A stretch of 64,000 bases of DNA from Haliclona indistincta (taxonomy: Eukaryota; Porifera; Demospongiae; Haplosclerida; Chalinidae). Under the pieces are notes generated by a model, which did not search any database, had not been told where the DNA came from, and saw only the letters and a list, made by a program, of their open reading frames with translations. Position numbers and translations under genes: made by a program. The stretch covers positions 7,940,191 through 8,004,190 of the forward strand of contig OZ024789.1 in NCBI GenBank assembly GCA_964017065.1, in the 5' to 3' direction. Numbering within the stretch: the first letter of the stretch is position 1; every line of letters begins with the position of its first letter. Of the stretch, positions 44,701 through 58,400 are shown piece by piece.

Positions 44701-47348
44701 CAATGTGCATTGCAAATTTGAATAGGCAGGTTCTAATTCGAGAGCATTGTGGTGAAAACAATGTTTCAAGTAATAGATACAAAGTTTCCACCTGCCTGGT
44801 ACAGTGTTATGATCAATATAGGTCTCACTCAGGCTCACCCAAATACCTGTAGATCATGTCACCTTCTTCAATTGTTGGCAGATGCAATCATGGTTGACTG
44901 AGTGCATGCATGTGTTGTTGGTAGGTTCAAGTTTTGTTATAATAAGCCCTAGCCTGATACTTGCTTGTAAGAGCTAGACTGGCAGATTTTGCATGTATTT
45001 CCATTTCTCATTCTATTATGAATTTATTCCTGTACATGCAGATAACACAAAGGCTCCATATACTGGTCAGGTTCGTACAGTTGATAAAGGTGAACACTCA
45101 TCACTGCTAGAGATCTACAATGAAGAATGGAGACCATTATGTGTCAGGAATTATCAAATGACTGAGTTTATTGCTAATACTGCTTGTCGGCAAATGGGAT
45201 TCACAAGCTCTAGTCAATATCGTGCTTTAGGGTAAGTATCTTGTGGTTACATTTTGGATTCAGTTAGGAGCTTGTAGTTTAAGGAGCGTACAAATGGATT
45301 ATTACACAATTGCAGTAGTATAATGTACTGCACATGAGTTTTGACAAGTTTGATGCCTCAATTTTGGCTGAATTTTCATGTGTTACATCAGGGTTTCATT
45401 CTTGTGGGGAATTTTCCAAGAATCAGCTTTTAGTAGATATGCTCTTGGAAAATCTCGTATTCCTGGCAGGTCTTGTACAGGTTTAGTAGAATGACACTAT
45501 CTCTAGCTTCTGTTCTCTGATGTAACTTTGTCGTTTCTGCTTAGACCGTTCAGTACTAGCGGATGGTATACAGATGGTAGCAACCCAATGCCCATCGTCT
45601 CCTAGTGTCGTCGGCTGATTGGTAGCGCGATCCAGATCGTCAATGCCTGAACTATGAATCCAGCAGCTAGGCAGTGCTGTGATGATCGCCTTGTGGTCTC
45701 AACTTATAATTATGAGCAACTTATGCACTTAACAGAAAGTATGCACTTATAAGTAATATGCGCCAATAACACGTCAGTATGGTAGCATGAAAAACCCTGA
45801 TACTGTACTGGAGATAACTAAGGCGTTTTGTCTTTTACGTTTTGTTTTTCTGCTCATGCACTTCAACATTATTTTTTTTAAATTCGATAAATCACTAGCT
45901 CCGCCGTCATCCAATAACCCTCGTGCATGCGCCGAGGGTTAATTATCAGTAGCTAGCATCTATACATCGGTTTCCGTTGTGAAATAAATCTCATATTGCC
46001 CTCGTTTTCATCATATAACCTATATTTATTTTCTTTGTGTAGTAATACTGGCACATCGTGGCAAATAAATTTACAGTCTGAACTAATCTGCAACGATGAT
46101 GGACAATCGAACCCTCATCCATCGTATGCTTGCTTCACTACCTGCATTGATGTACTAGCAGGTTACACTGCAGTGGACAATTGTGACATTGGTTATAGCC
46201 AATATGAACTCATCTGCGGTAAGTAAATTATAATGTGTTTGCTACTATGTGGTAAGGTGGTTCGGGTATGGCGACAAAATTAGCAGTGCACATATAGAAG
46301 TAAACATACGTAAAATGCTAGATTATCAATAGTCGTCATCAATAATCAATTTTAAGCCTCATGCAACACCCAAGTTACTATCTCAAGATTTCCCTATCTA
46401 TAGACTTAAACTTGTACACTTGACTTTATCTCTAACAAAATTCGACTTATCACCAGCTGAAACCGAGCTTCTGTAGCGTAATGTGAAATAGCACACTTAA
46501 AAATTAATTACAAAGATATCATTATCTGTTGTTACATTTTTATAGAATTCGATATGGATGAACAGTTGGTGTACAGTGCCGGCAATCCACTTGCTTGCAA
46601 ATATAGAGAAGGTAAATTAATAACAACTATAATACATAACAGGATCACTTCATGTACATAATAATAATTCAGAAATCTTTTTTCCTAATTTTCAATACAT
46701 GTAACTTTTAACCCAGAAATCTACTTGTAGTAACACAGTTCAGTTTCCATGCATGAATCTAATTTCAGTATTTTAGTGTGAAACCATGCAATGAGAAGCA
46801 CAGAACTATACTGTAAATCTAAAAATTTCGCTTTTCATGGGTAGGGTCAATCACGAAAATTAATTTGAAATGTGAATTTATTTACAACGAAATTTATAAC
46901 ATGTCTAAGCCAAAGTGTAATTAGCCTTGTACCCAGTGGGTCAGTTTCTGTTGGAAATCAGGCCTGCGTGGTAACAAGTGACAGTGCATGCGTCAACAGT
47001 TTTGCGTGAAATACGTCTATGACAGTAATGACACACGTATTAGTGCATAGAGTTAATTGTTAATGTGTCATCACCAGTTTTCTGGTGCTAAATTTGGTAA
47101 TCAGAAGGCTGAAGGCTAAGTTGAAAATACTTACTTAACGCAAACCTATCATCCTTCCAGGACAGATCCACTCATCTGTTATAGCTAACTATGCTATGAT
47201 CGCAGGACTACTAATAGGATCTCTCATCATAATGATTCTAGTGGTAGTGGTGATAGTACAATGCTATGCATTCTACTGCCGTCGACACTGCATGATGACT
47301 GAGGGACCAAGATACAGAGTTGTGACGCAGACAACAGATGACTTATAG
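41757..47348 (+). CDS. SRCR-type single-pass receptor (copy S1)
   Basis: Eight exons: 41757-41811, 43206-43291, 43477-43619, 44104-44258, 45042-45231, 46043-46218, 46546-46611, 47161-47348; 352 aa. Signal peptide MSLLKLLLCIVVAISIVQG. Exons 2-4 encode an SRCR-like domain (RYVRLVNGT, LQVYLQGRWSVVCEW, ACKQLGY, FLQRCKIG). Exons 5-6 encode a second, more divergent one (LLEIYNEEWRPLCVRN, ACRQMGF, YELICG). A short stalk, a TM helix (MIAGLLIGSLIIMILVVVVI) and a 30-residue tail follow. SRCR proteins bind polyanions, microbes or partner proteins, and sponge aggregation receptors contain SRCR repeats. A surface receptor is likely; the ligand is unknown. Confidence 0.85.
41875..42600. mobile_element. 726-bp TIR element in intron 1 of S1
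   Basis: The left end GTACAGTGCTTCCAGCTTAG continues TCGATCCACTTTTT; the right end is its inverse complement with one mismatch, giving inverted termini of about 34 bp. No transposase. Related ends occur alone in S2 intron 1 near 54811 and 55345. Confidence 0.8.
43327..43348. repeat. Perfect 22-bp palindrome
   Basis: Arms ATCATTGCCGA and TCGGCAATGAT, centred on CGATCG, in intron 2 of S1. Not found at the matching place in S2. Confidence 0.9.
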
Positions 47349-48078
47349 ATGTGGTATCATGCTGACTAAGACTGTCATTACTATTATGTGTTAATGTGTT
47401 AAGTTATGTATCACTGAGAACCCACCGTGCTATAATCAGTATCTACCAATGATTTATAAGAGCTCATCTTTGTTGTACTTGCATTCTGATATCTAATAAT
47501 AATTATCTTGCTAACATTAACACTACAATAGACAATCTGACAAGCCCGTAGACAGGGGGGTTTGGTGGGTTCGGACGAACCGCCCAGGCTACCCAACGGT
47601 CCGCTTTAAGTCTTTAGAAAATTACTATACTGGCCACTTTCTACTCCACAAATCGCTGTTACAGTAAACACTAGTGTAGAAGACCGCAGTAATACGCCTA
47701 GCTTCCTACACTCACTAAAGCTCATCAGCAAACGGGCTTGTTTGTGCTAGGCTAGATTGCATATTCCGAAGATCATGCATGAGCTTGTTCCAGCTGCAGT
47801 GGCTGAATGGGGGGAATCATAGATAATACGTTGTGGCGTGTACGGTACAGAAGCTTGGAGAAGTGTGGTCTATTCACCATGCGCACCAGGTAAACCAAAT
47901 CACAAAAATATAATTACTATAATTATTTTTCCATTTAGATTAATTCATCATGCAGTAGCTATTATATATAGAGTCAGTGAGCAAGTAAATAACGATCATT
48001 TTCATTTGACACTACTACAGTGTAGTGTATGAAGATATAGCTATCAGCGGAAACAGGAAGCAAAATTCAGCCCCACCC
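47349..48078. other. Intergenic between S1 and NOL9
   Basis: Contains a GC-richer scrap (GACAAGCCCGTAGACAGGGG) around 47537 that looks like a repeat fragment, and an open stretch at 47838-47890 ending in a donor-like CAG/GTAAAC that could be a NOL9 leader exon. Nothing firm. Confidence 0.35.
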
Positions 48079-48824
48079 ATGTTTCAGCTGCGCGTTAAAT
48101 CGAACAACTATTTCCATGTCCACGTGGAGTGCTTTATGTCTCGTCGTCACAGACCTGCTAGCTCGTTGGTTGGTAGCGGTTCAGTGGGACTGATAAAGAG
48201 TGCTACTACTGAACTAAGAGACAGGAATGCATATGTAGCTCTCTTCAGAACCAATTCGGTCAGTGAGTTGCATACTACTAACAGCTAAAGCGTCATCTCA
48301 TCTTGTTTTAACTTTTCTGTCATCATACACTGTTTAGTATAACTAATATGTTTTGTGCTATAGGTATTCTCGTTTGAGGGTTGTATCCGTGTTCGTGTGT
48401 TAGCGGGATTGCTGGAGGTCGAAGGTCACATCATCAAGCCCAGCCACGCCTACACTGAGCTGTTCTCTCTGTCAGTGAGTGGACTAGTTCAACTAGTCAG
48501 TATCAATCCACAAGAAACACTCGACAAAAAGTTCCAAGAGTATGTGAAGCCATTGAGACAAACTCCCATTCAGTTGAGCTCTAGTCGGAGTGCTGCCGGG
48601 AGAATGGGCAGAGTCTGTGTTGATCTGGACGGGTGTGATATTGAGATGGTGAAGTCTGTGATTAATGTGAAGGGGTGGAGTCACGAGATTGCAGTCATCG
48701 CATTGGTAGAAGAACTGAAGAGCAATATAGTGGCGGCTATATCAAACACTACTAGCCAGCTACCAGATGTATTTCCCAGAGTGAGTGAGAGAAGGAAGGA
48801 GGGAGGGAGTGAGTTGAGTTGAGT

Positions 48825-48860
<36 letters not shown>

Positions 48861-49325
48861 GAGGGAGGGAGGGAGGGAGGGAAAGAAGGAAGGAAGGAGG
48901 GAGGGAAAGAGTGTGCATGTGTTATTGTAGCTACAGACTATCTTAGCTAAAAATGAATCTTGTATTAACCAGGTGTCCAGTTCTATCATACCGTCATGTA
49001 AAATTATCTCTGAAGCTGATGGTCGTAGTAGGTGTCTCACCATTCCCTCGGTGTTCGGAACTATCTCCTGGGACATTCTACAAGACACCAGAGATAAATA
49101 CAAAAGTGAGCAGAGAATGGGAATGTTTACGATTGAAATCAACCCTATTCCATAGATCCTGTTGTTTTGGTGTGTGGTCCGAAAAACACAGGCAAGTCAA
49201 CATTGTGTCGCTTTATGATCAACTACCTTTTGAACAAGTTAGTTGTTAGTATACTTCAACGTAATGTAATCACTCTCTCTCTCTCCTTCCATATCTCTCT
49301 CTCCCTCTCTCCCACTCTCTCTCTC

Positions 49326-49422
<97 letters not shown>

Positions 49423-51836
49423 CAGGTTCTCTGAGGTGTGTTTCCTAGATACTGATGTTGGTCAACCTGAGTTCACAGTACCTGGAGTGATCTCTCTACA
49501 CAGACTACAGCAACCAATACACGGCCCTCCCTTTACTCATCTCCGCATTCCAGAAAGGTGCTTGCTCAATCTATAAATCGTATGGTGTGAGTACTTGAGT
49601 ACTAGTCATGAAAAGCATTCTCATTTTCAGGTCATGTTACTATGGTGATATCACTCCCAAGCGTCAGTCATCGTTCTATGTCAGTCTAGTCCATCACTGT
49701 ATCAGCTACTATCATGACATAGTACAGTCAGACCACACCCCTCACCCTCTGGTGGTCAACACATGTGGCTGGGTCACAGGTATCATCATTACATGCAGCT
49801 GCTTACTAGTCATTTCCTTGTCACTCTACAATAATCCTTTCTATAATATCCATCTCATTCTCACTGACTTGCTCTCTGCCATTTGTTGTTTTCTCCAGAT
49901 ATCGGCTATCCATTGTTTCTAGATGTTGTTCGTACTGTCAAACCAACCCACATCATACAGTTACGTAACTCCAACTACACACAATTTGGAGAAGTGCCCT
50001 TACTGTCACACGATATTTTAAACTCTGCTCCTGGGTGGGGTCTAAAAGCTAAAGATCCTAGCCCTACACAGCAACTGATAAAAGATGTCGCTCTCTTCTC
50101 AGAAATGATAAGTGGTCGAACAAAGAAGGGTACTAATTCAGTTAGTCCGATAATGATCTCGTCAGAAGGAGAGGACGAGGAGATCAGAGAGGACAGAGTG
50201 ATATCACTGCTGTCATCGGAATCAGAGAGTGAAGAAGATATGGAAGATGGTGAGTGAGTGAGTGGGGTGGGTGAGTGAGTGAGTGAGTGGGTGAGTGGGT
50301 GGGCGAGCGAGTGAGTGAGTGGGTGGGTGGGTGGGCGACCGAGTGAGTGAGTGGGTGGGTGAGTGAGTAGATGGGGGTCGTGACTATGTTTCTTTGTTGT
50401 TGATTTCAGGTCCTCCTAGCAGTAAGAAGCAGCATGTTGAGCACGATGAAGAGAACGAAGATATGGAGAAAATGGAGGAAGGGACAGATGAGGGAAAGGA
50501 TGAGCATGAGTGGTTCTCTAGTGATGGCTGCACGATATGTAGTGTGGTCGCACATCACGCTGGGATCAGAACACGACCAAAGAAGTTAGTACTCACTCAC
50601 ACACTCACTGGCTCTATATGTATCAAGCTATTGTCCACATACAGTACACTCAGTCACATGTGTATGTACGATTGTGCATTTACGTGCTATACACATGTAT
50701 GTGTGTGTGTTGAAACTTCAATCATTAATTTTTGTTCCAATAAGAGAGATTACTCTATTAAGATCTGTAGTGTAATCATTGCTCTTTATGAGTGATAGTG
50801 GGTGTGGTTTCTTCTCTACAGCTCTCATCAATACAGGCATCTCAGCTACATCTCGTATTTCTCTCCTCTACTGGACTCACTGTCGTCACCATCACGTGAT
50901 GAGTTGAGTCACTTCATACAAGCTTCATCACCGTATTGTGTGCCATGGAACAATCTAGCACTACACTGTATGCACAGAGAGGTCAGTAACACATCACTCA
51001 CCTCTCCTTCACTCATGCATGTACAGTATGTGACAAAATAACAATTATATTCATCATGCACATTGTCAAATTTGTGTGATAAGGAATGTGTGTAGGCAAT
51101 ATCTTGCATGTATCTCGCCAGAAAAGTATGTTATTTTGTGACTTACTATAGTACTCATAATTCTTTTGATTGTGTACATGTGACGTGACGTGTTTTTGAC
51201 TTACATTTTCAATGTTATCTCTAACTCAGGTTCCTCACAGTCAAATGTTGTATTCGCTCAATGGTAGTCTAGTAGCACTGGCTGTTGTTAATACTGAAGA
51301 GGTTAGTATCTCTAAAATATGGTTTGTATTCAAGTGTACTGCACTGTTTGTGTGTGTGTGTGTGCGTGTGAGTGAGTGCGTGCGTGTGTGTTTTGAACTG
51401 GCTCTAAGTCGTTCATTCTACTACAATGTATAATTTTCTTGTCTTTTTTCTCAACTACATGTAGTTGATTGATCATAGTGATGTGTTTCCTGGTCTACCT
51501 AAGTTCATAAGATCATCTCATCCAGTGACCGAGTTCATTGGTCTAGGTATGTGTACAACCCTCTCACAGACTCACATAACATCACTATACTACTACCAAT
51601 CATCTCAATTTTCACCAGGTCTAGTCCGGAGCATTGATCCAGAGAGAAAGCTGTTCTATATCACCACACCAGAGTCACCAACCTCTCTCAGTAGGGTCAA
51701 CTGTCTGCTAGCTGGTAACACAATCTCTCCTCACGTCCTCGTCCCTCAAGATCACATCAAGGAACGCTGTCCCTATCTCCTCCCTCACTTCACACACACC
51801 AACACTGGTACTTTTGGATACCAAAATAAATTTTGA
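48079..51836 (+). CDS. NOL9: NOL9-type polynucleotide 5'-hydroxyl kinase (Grc3 family)
   Basis: Twelve exons: 48079-48258, 48364-48780, 48973-49105, 49156-49237, 49426-49557, 49631-49779, 49899-50249, 50410-50584, 50822-50981, 51230-51301, 51465-51546, 51619-51836. An N-terminal beta domain (VFSFEGCIRVRVLAGLLEVEG) is followed by the CLP1-type P-loop kinase: Walker A GPKNTGKST, FLDTDVGQPEF, RSCYYGDITP and VVNTCGWVTGIGYPL. Then comes an acidic insert (exons 7-8) and the C-terminal domain (GLVRSIDPERKLFYITTPE). It phosphorylates 5'-OH RNA ends, in human for ITS2/pre-rRNA processing in the nucleolus. Start chosen at Met 48079 (MFQLRVKSNNYF); a leader exon further up is possible. Splice phases agree. 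The four longest low-complexity arrays of the region hug its splice sites. Confidence 0.9.
48786..48910. repeat. (GA)n / GGGA tract after NOL9 exon 2 donor
   Basis: The intron begins GTGAGTGAGAGAAGG and runs on as purine-only sequence for over 100 bases. Confidence 0.9.
49259..49421. repeat. (CT)n microsatellite forming the NOL9 exon 5 polypyrimidine tract
   Basis: About 160 bases of CT repeat end directly in the acceptor CTCCACAG/G at 49425-49426. Confidence 0.95.
50250..50372. repeat. GAGT/GGGT array at NOL9 exon 7 donor
   Basis: The intron is GTGAGTGAGTGAGTGGGGTG and onward, so the consensus donor GTGAGT is repeated over 20 times. Any unit could act as a 5' splice site. Confidence 0.9.
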
Positions 51837-52309
51837 TTTCCAGCTCAAATTAAATCATTATACTAGTCTTAGTTACAAAATAATAATTATTATTATTATC
51901 ATCGAAGAGGAGACTTTGATATTACGGTCGCCTGGGCTGCAAATGTACATCACTACGTATCCAGTTTTCTATGGTAGCCATCACTTGCATGGTTCTACTG
52001 TTGAAGCACTCCCCATCCATGGGTAAACGATCGCTAAGTTCGTGTAGTACGCTTGCAGTGAATGTGTTGGGTGTGGGCTACAGCTCGTGGCATGCACGCG
52101 GCCTACTGTCGATCGAAGTTCAAGTGCTCTGCTATTTTTATGCAGACCAAAATGCAGCCTGTTAAATTTCGACCTTTGACTCTTCGACCGGACGTCTTCC
52201 CCTAATGGGAATCCTTAGAGCCCCATTCTGAGGAAATCCTGTGCTTGTGTTAATAAGTTGTGTACAGACTCTACGTCCAGTAATACGCGCCAGAACAACT
52301 GATCTACTC

Positions 52310-52440
52310 TAGTCTTGCTAACTATCTGGTCAAGTTGCAGACCCTCATAAGCAGCTGGATCTAGGCAGGAGTTGGTGAGCTTACTGACTCTGAGTAATAC
52401 TTGTAGGCTGTAATGTAGCCAGCGCGTGTGCCATTTTCTA
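52310..52440 (-). pseudogene. Damaged copy of the SAMTOR upstream ORF
   Basis: Matches 41585-41706 (AGGAGTTGGTGAGCTTACTG on plus) but small indels shift the frame after MAHA. It stands upstream of S2 in the same head-to-head position, without a SAMTOR gene behind it. This shows that the two-way promoter was duplicated with the receptor. Confidence 0.7.
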
Positions 52441-52496
52441 TGCTATTCTACATTGTGTGCCGTTTATGTTTTATGTTTGTTGGCCATAGGTCAGTT

Positions 52497-55400
52497 ATGA
52501 GTTTACTGAAGCTACTGCTGTGCATCGTCGTTGCTATCTCCATTGTGCAAGGTATACAAAATAAACCATTGTGTTGCTGTACACTGACTCCACGTACAAA
52601 TTTTTTTCTATCAAACAGCAATATTTTTGGTCTATTTTTTATCACAATTTCCTTAGCCATCTACCTGTTAGCGTTAAATTTTCCTCCTAGTTTTTTGATA
52701 GCTCTTATTACTTTCCCCTCAGAACAACCTCACTCCTTCTGCTCTTTGCATCTTTAGTTTTCGATCATTTTACCTCGATCTGTTCTGTAAAACTCGAATT
52801 GAATTGAATTCAATTGGAAAGTGATTTCGATCGTCGAAATAGCCCCGCTAGCCTTACTTTCTCTTTTCGCTTATATAGCATAAAAATGGTAGCGCGCACA
52901 TGATTTAAACAAGAACCAATGTGTTCAGCAGACAACTTCCTTTAATTACAACTTGTAACAACACTACAGGTCTTCAATCAGCCACGAGTAAGTGCGTTGC
53001 TGTAGAGATCGAGAAACGGCACCGGAATTCAGCGATAGAAATAGCCCTGTGAAGGTTCACGAATTAAAACGGTCGATTTGGCAAAATTATTAAACTTACC
53101 GATTCAAATTGTGAAGGTCTAGGTGAAAATAGGCGCTAGAATCGATCGGTAAAAGTTCCAGGTCGATCCAATGTTCGTGAACAAAGTTACAACTGTATAA
53201 CGAGAACTAAACACTGTAACGCCAAAACGGGTCGGAATAGCCCCGGGTGACTATAACTACCCATGCGCAGTATGCGCTAGGGTTATGCGTTTGTGTCCAT
53301 CTGTGTGTATGTATATGTGTGTCGTCAAAAATCACGCCTGTTTGCGTCTTACCGCTCGAAAATCTCCACAAAAACTCTCTGCAGTTTCTACACTGAATTT
53401 ATAGTCGTATGAAGAAGTTCTCTGTGCTGGCAAGCCTTGCTCGAGCGGCTAATCCATGGGTTTCTAAAGCTATTTGTCCTTATAAGAGCACTTTACGGTA
53501 TTTTGGGTGTTACCCAACCTCCTATCCATATCGACGTCCTGGCCTGCACTCAGTCTCACATGTACCGTATGGTTAAACTTCTTGAAGCCTTTGATCATAG
53601 GGTATCAGACTCTCTTGAGGCATTCTGTGATGTGCCAATCAACTGTTAGTGAGCTATGCTATCATCAGTTTATCTGGAGCTGTCTATGGACTAGTAGTCG
53701 TGTACTAACTATGTAGATTGTAGCTCAGCGCACAGGTATGTGTTCATTAGAACTCTAGTTATAATAGTAGAGCTAGATAGCCATTACAAAGGTTCAAAGG
53801 TTATTGTTGTAGGGACCCAGAGGGTATAAGCATGATAACACAGTATACTGAATAAATTACGAGAAATCATTCTAAAAAAAAAGATTTAATGTTGAACAGC
53901 CAAGATCACGAACAATTCATTCTTCAATAAAACTCAGCCTGTGGCCTTCAGAATATACCCAAACTTGGATGTAATCGCACTTTCAAGCACAATGCACAAA
54001 AAAGCTCTCTGTTATTGTCTTCGCCTCGTTAGAGTACGTATACATGCACAATCTGAAGTACTACTGCCTGAGTGAACTAAAGTTATATTAGCCTAAGTGT
54101 TGTATCTAGCATGTTTCCGTCTGGCACTTTCATCGCTCATAGTTTGCAATGCATACAGCCTTCGCCAGTCTTATAGCATAGGTCTTTGGTTTCTTGGAAG
54201 ATACAATCCCCTAGCAACCAGCCCAAAATACATGCGTGGGTGTGACTCTGCACCCTTAACGGTCACAGCATGTTGAGAGCAGAGATAATGTCTTTGATAG
54301 CCATGATGAGTCCACAGGAGATTACAGCAGAAGTTGGCGTATATAGGCCGGGCTTAAAAAATTTAATTTTTTGCAATTTTTCTGTGCCTCTAGGGTCATT
54401 ATCGAGCACCCTATCCCAGATTTTATGACAGGAGATAGATTTACCAATAATATGAGCAACATGATTTGCTGGGTGATTATATGCACTCCCTTTCAACATC
54501 AGATTGCATTCATGCGCATAATTTATTCTGTATTTCGCATGCACCACCTTTTGCCTACTAAGTTCTGGAAAGTCGCTGTGAGCTACCTTCGTTATCATGA
54601 GCTGCTGTTACAGTAGAGATGGAGTGGGTCCGTGTGACGTCGTGTAAATTGTGATGATGCTATAAACATGCATGGCGCTACTGTATTAGCCTCAATGAAG
54701 ACAACGCTTGGTAACTCGACTATCAACATTTTCCTTGCGCCAAGGGATAATGGCTACAAATGTTCTGCTACACTTTCTAGTAGCAGAACACTAATAATTT
54801 TAAAAGTGGTAGCTCTAAGCTGGAAGCACTGTACTTGATTCATATTGTTCCGGCCGTGGGCATGTAGAAAGCATTACTTCCTATGCTGACAGACCAGAAC
54901 CACATACAATCAAGAGTAGATCTTGACACAATTATGACATGAAGGAAATGATGAACCACATTCTCTCCTCAATACCTTATTTGGGATTTTTTATCTATCC
55001 CAAATAAGGTAAGGCTTCTGCACTACAGTACATGTCCACTGTATGCTGCTGCATTGCTGTTGTACCGTTACTAATGCAATTGTTTAACAACAAAAATGAG
55101 TGTGCATGCCATGAGAACATGCACCACTTCGCAACCCATAGCTAGGTCAATGGTTGAGTTATTGTATTATCTCTACAGTGGTAACTGCACAGAATACGGC
55201 AGCTTCAAGATATGTTCGTCTTGTGAATAGCAACAGTACAACAGGTTCTGTAGTCGAAGGAACATTGCAGGTAATTATATTCATGATCTATAAAACATGC
55301 ATGTTTTTTATAGTGCACACACATAATAATTACATGCATGTATGTACAGTGCTTCCAGCTTAACCCTTTAATTACTGAATTATTTTGACGAAAATTTGAC

Positions 55401-58400
55401 TTCCTCTAAACTGACAGTTTGTCTTGCGATTTTCTACAACATGTAGTACGCTAGCTGTTCCAAACTAGCACTGTTTTTCCTGGCATGTCAAAGTTTACGA
55501 CCATGTACTAAACTGTGAGTTGGCCACTCCCACTTCGGAACTGAAGCCATTTAAGTGCTGCGTTCTCGTCATTTTTCAGCTAATTTTGGTCTTCGTTTAG
55601 CCCTGGTGACTGATACAAAAACCTGGTGGTGTCCAGGTGAGCAAACAGCACAGTTTAGACCATATTCTATGCCAAAGTATGCATTTCTGGGCATCCTGAA
55701 GCCCCAAAAATGCCGAAAGCGGCGAGGGGCTTTGTCCCTTCGAACCCCGGGTTAAAGGGGGGACACCCCCCTTTAAAAATCCTCCTGTTCTCCCGTTCTA
55801 TATGGTTTAGTGGGGAGGGCGCAACGAAAAACAGTGGGGTTTTTCAGGTAATTTGCAGTTAAACTTGATTTGACCTTTCTAGAGCACTTTTTACACTATT
55901 TATGACGTCTAGAGTAGGTGGACTCAATTATGACGCCAAAAGGCGTCATTAGGGGTTAAAGGCTTAAGGAGTAAAACTTTAAAAATTGGACATACTGCGA
56001 TGTAATACCAGGAGCGTATGAAGGGAAGGAGCGTTCAACTACCGTATACGCTTAGTAATATCGAAGCCTAAAGTCCGCCGCCGTGCGCTGTTGCTACTTG
56101 GACTTGGGCCTTTCTTTGCGCGTTGTGGCTCGCTAATTCCTACCTATACATTCATCCACGTCTCGTCCTGCCCGTCTCCGGCTAAAACAAGCAAGCGTTC
56201 AGCCAGAGCTATGGTCGCCGTCTTATGCGGCCTGCAAAAACCTTCCTTATAAGGAAGGTTTTTGCAGCGCAAGCGGCGGACTTTAGGCTCCGATATTTCT
56301 GTTAGTACGCTCCTTCCTTTTATACGCTCCTGGTAATACCAACATTATAATATGCCATGACTGTTAAATCTGGTCTAAAACTTGATACATCATTGCTGAT
56401 CATAATATAAAACATGAAATTTCTGGGTTCAAAAAGTTTTTAGGCTCAAATTTCAACATTTTTATTAGTTAAGAATACTGTTTAACCCTTTAATTACTAA
56501 ATTATCCAGTTGAAATTTTAACCTCGTAAATGCTGACCACTTCTCTCGTGAATATCTCGTGTGTCTTTTGAGCTACTGGTCTCAAATTTGCGTCCTTTTA
56601 CCCCAGTGAGTAGCCGCAATTGCCCACACTCAAGTCGGTCAATATGCCCCTCCCACTTCGAAAGTGAAGCCGATAAAGTGCAACGACCTCGTCAAATTTT
56701 GCTCGAAGTTAGTACTTTGGGGCTGGCTGCTGAAAAGTACACACAAATAGCAGTGGTTTTGGTGAGTGCAAAATGTAGCCCAGATCATAGAGAATGTCCA
56801 AAAATGTGTTTCCGAGCACCCTGAAGCCATAAAATGTCCCAATTTTCTTGGCGACCATTTTGTTTTTCCTAAAATGTTGCGAATTTTGCACTGAAGCCAT
56901 AGAAAATGCTGTCGCCATAGCGTTTGGCGCAGGGGGCGTGCCGAAAACCGGTCAATTTTTTGCGGTTATTTGTATTCTTCAATTTGGCTCAATTTTGGGA
57001 TATTTTAACACTTTTTGATAAAGTTATGGTGTCTGAAGTATGTATGTCGCCAAAAGGCGACATTAGGGGTTAAAGGGTTAAAGCAGGTAGTAGACAAAAT
57101 AGCAAAATCAAAGCTGTAATTTAAAATGGTACAGTACTTGCAATAAAAAATATAACTTAGGTATTCTCGACCATTGGAAGTCATGCACTTTCTTTGTCTT
57201 GCTGCATTAAAATCATCAAATTTGTCTCTTCACCAACCTTGACAGTGTATATTTATCCCTTGGTGGGCGGAAACCATGAGGCATACTGTAGTTCGTTGTG
57301 TGCGTGTGTGCGTGCATGCGTACGTGTGTGGTGTGTCACAGCGCACGCTATAAGGTAAGCTCTGAAACTAGCAATGCTAGTAGAGCATGCTTTTCAACAT
57401 GTGAAAGCCGTATACGAAGCTGTGTTCTCAAGTTATGGCGTGATTTGCTTACCTTGCGATCGATGGCTGTTGCTGGTGATCTGGAGTTCTCCGAAGGCAA
57501 AGCTATCCACAGTTGACTGCCTAAAAGCTGACAGGTTAGAATTTCACTACAGGATAGCAGCGCAGGTCCAAAGAAATTGTGTAAGCAAGCTGTCTCACTT
57601 GTGTTTATAGTGTGCTGTGCTCATTGTAGACACGCCCAGTTGATCAGCACTGATTGGCTTCTGATCAGCACTTGCATTGTGATTGCTGTACAGAAATCAT
57701 GTACACATGCATGTATTGCTGGTAATACAGTCCAAATTGTTATAATTTTCCATTTTTCGCTATTACTTTATTGTGAAGATTCAACAAGTAATGTTTTTCT
57801 TTGTGCTCTTTCTAAGCCTGCATAAAATCTATTTACTCATTGTAATTATTACGGATTTACCTCTTGTTGCAGGTATATCTTCAGGGCAGATGGAGTACTG
57901 TGTGTGACTTGTCTAGGGTTGAATCAGCATTCTACTCACTGTCTAATATAGCAACACTTTACACAGCTTGCAGACAACTAGGATATACCAACATGAAGAA
58001 TATCATTACAGTACCAAAGTATGTTATATATAGTGAAACCTGAGCTAATGGTCACCTGATTGTACAATTTGCTATAAGTCCCAACTGATAACTTGCAATG
58101 AGTTACACCCTCTATAATTCAGCCACCTGCCTATTTTACTAGCCCAAGGGTGACCGGATTAGCCAGGTTTCACTGTATAATCAACAGATTTCACAAAAGT
58201 CTTGGCGTGTTGCACATTGTAGAGCTAGCTCCTTAGTTATGGTTTGTAGAAGAAGTTTTGCAGCTAAAGTCAACCTACTTGCTATTGAAACTGCACTGCT
58301 AACCAGAAGACAAAGTGCTGACCTCTGCATGTGCCAAGTGGGCGTGACCATTAACACATCACGTGAGCTGAGTTAGCATTGTTGTAGGCTTAGATAGGCT

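Noticed and set aside
48681..49142. 153-codon minus ORF
   Set aside because: It is a shadow of NOL9 exons 2-3 and the GA repeat.
51814..52165. ORFs just after NOL9
   Set aside because: They overlap the NOL9 end or non-coding spacer, and no homology or splice structure is visible.
52428..52757. 109-codon ORF as a separate small membrane protein
   Set aside because: It is S2 exon 1 (signal peptide) read on into its intron past a good donor.
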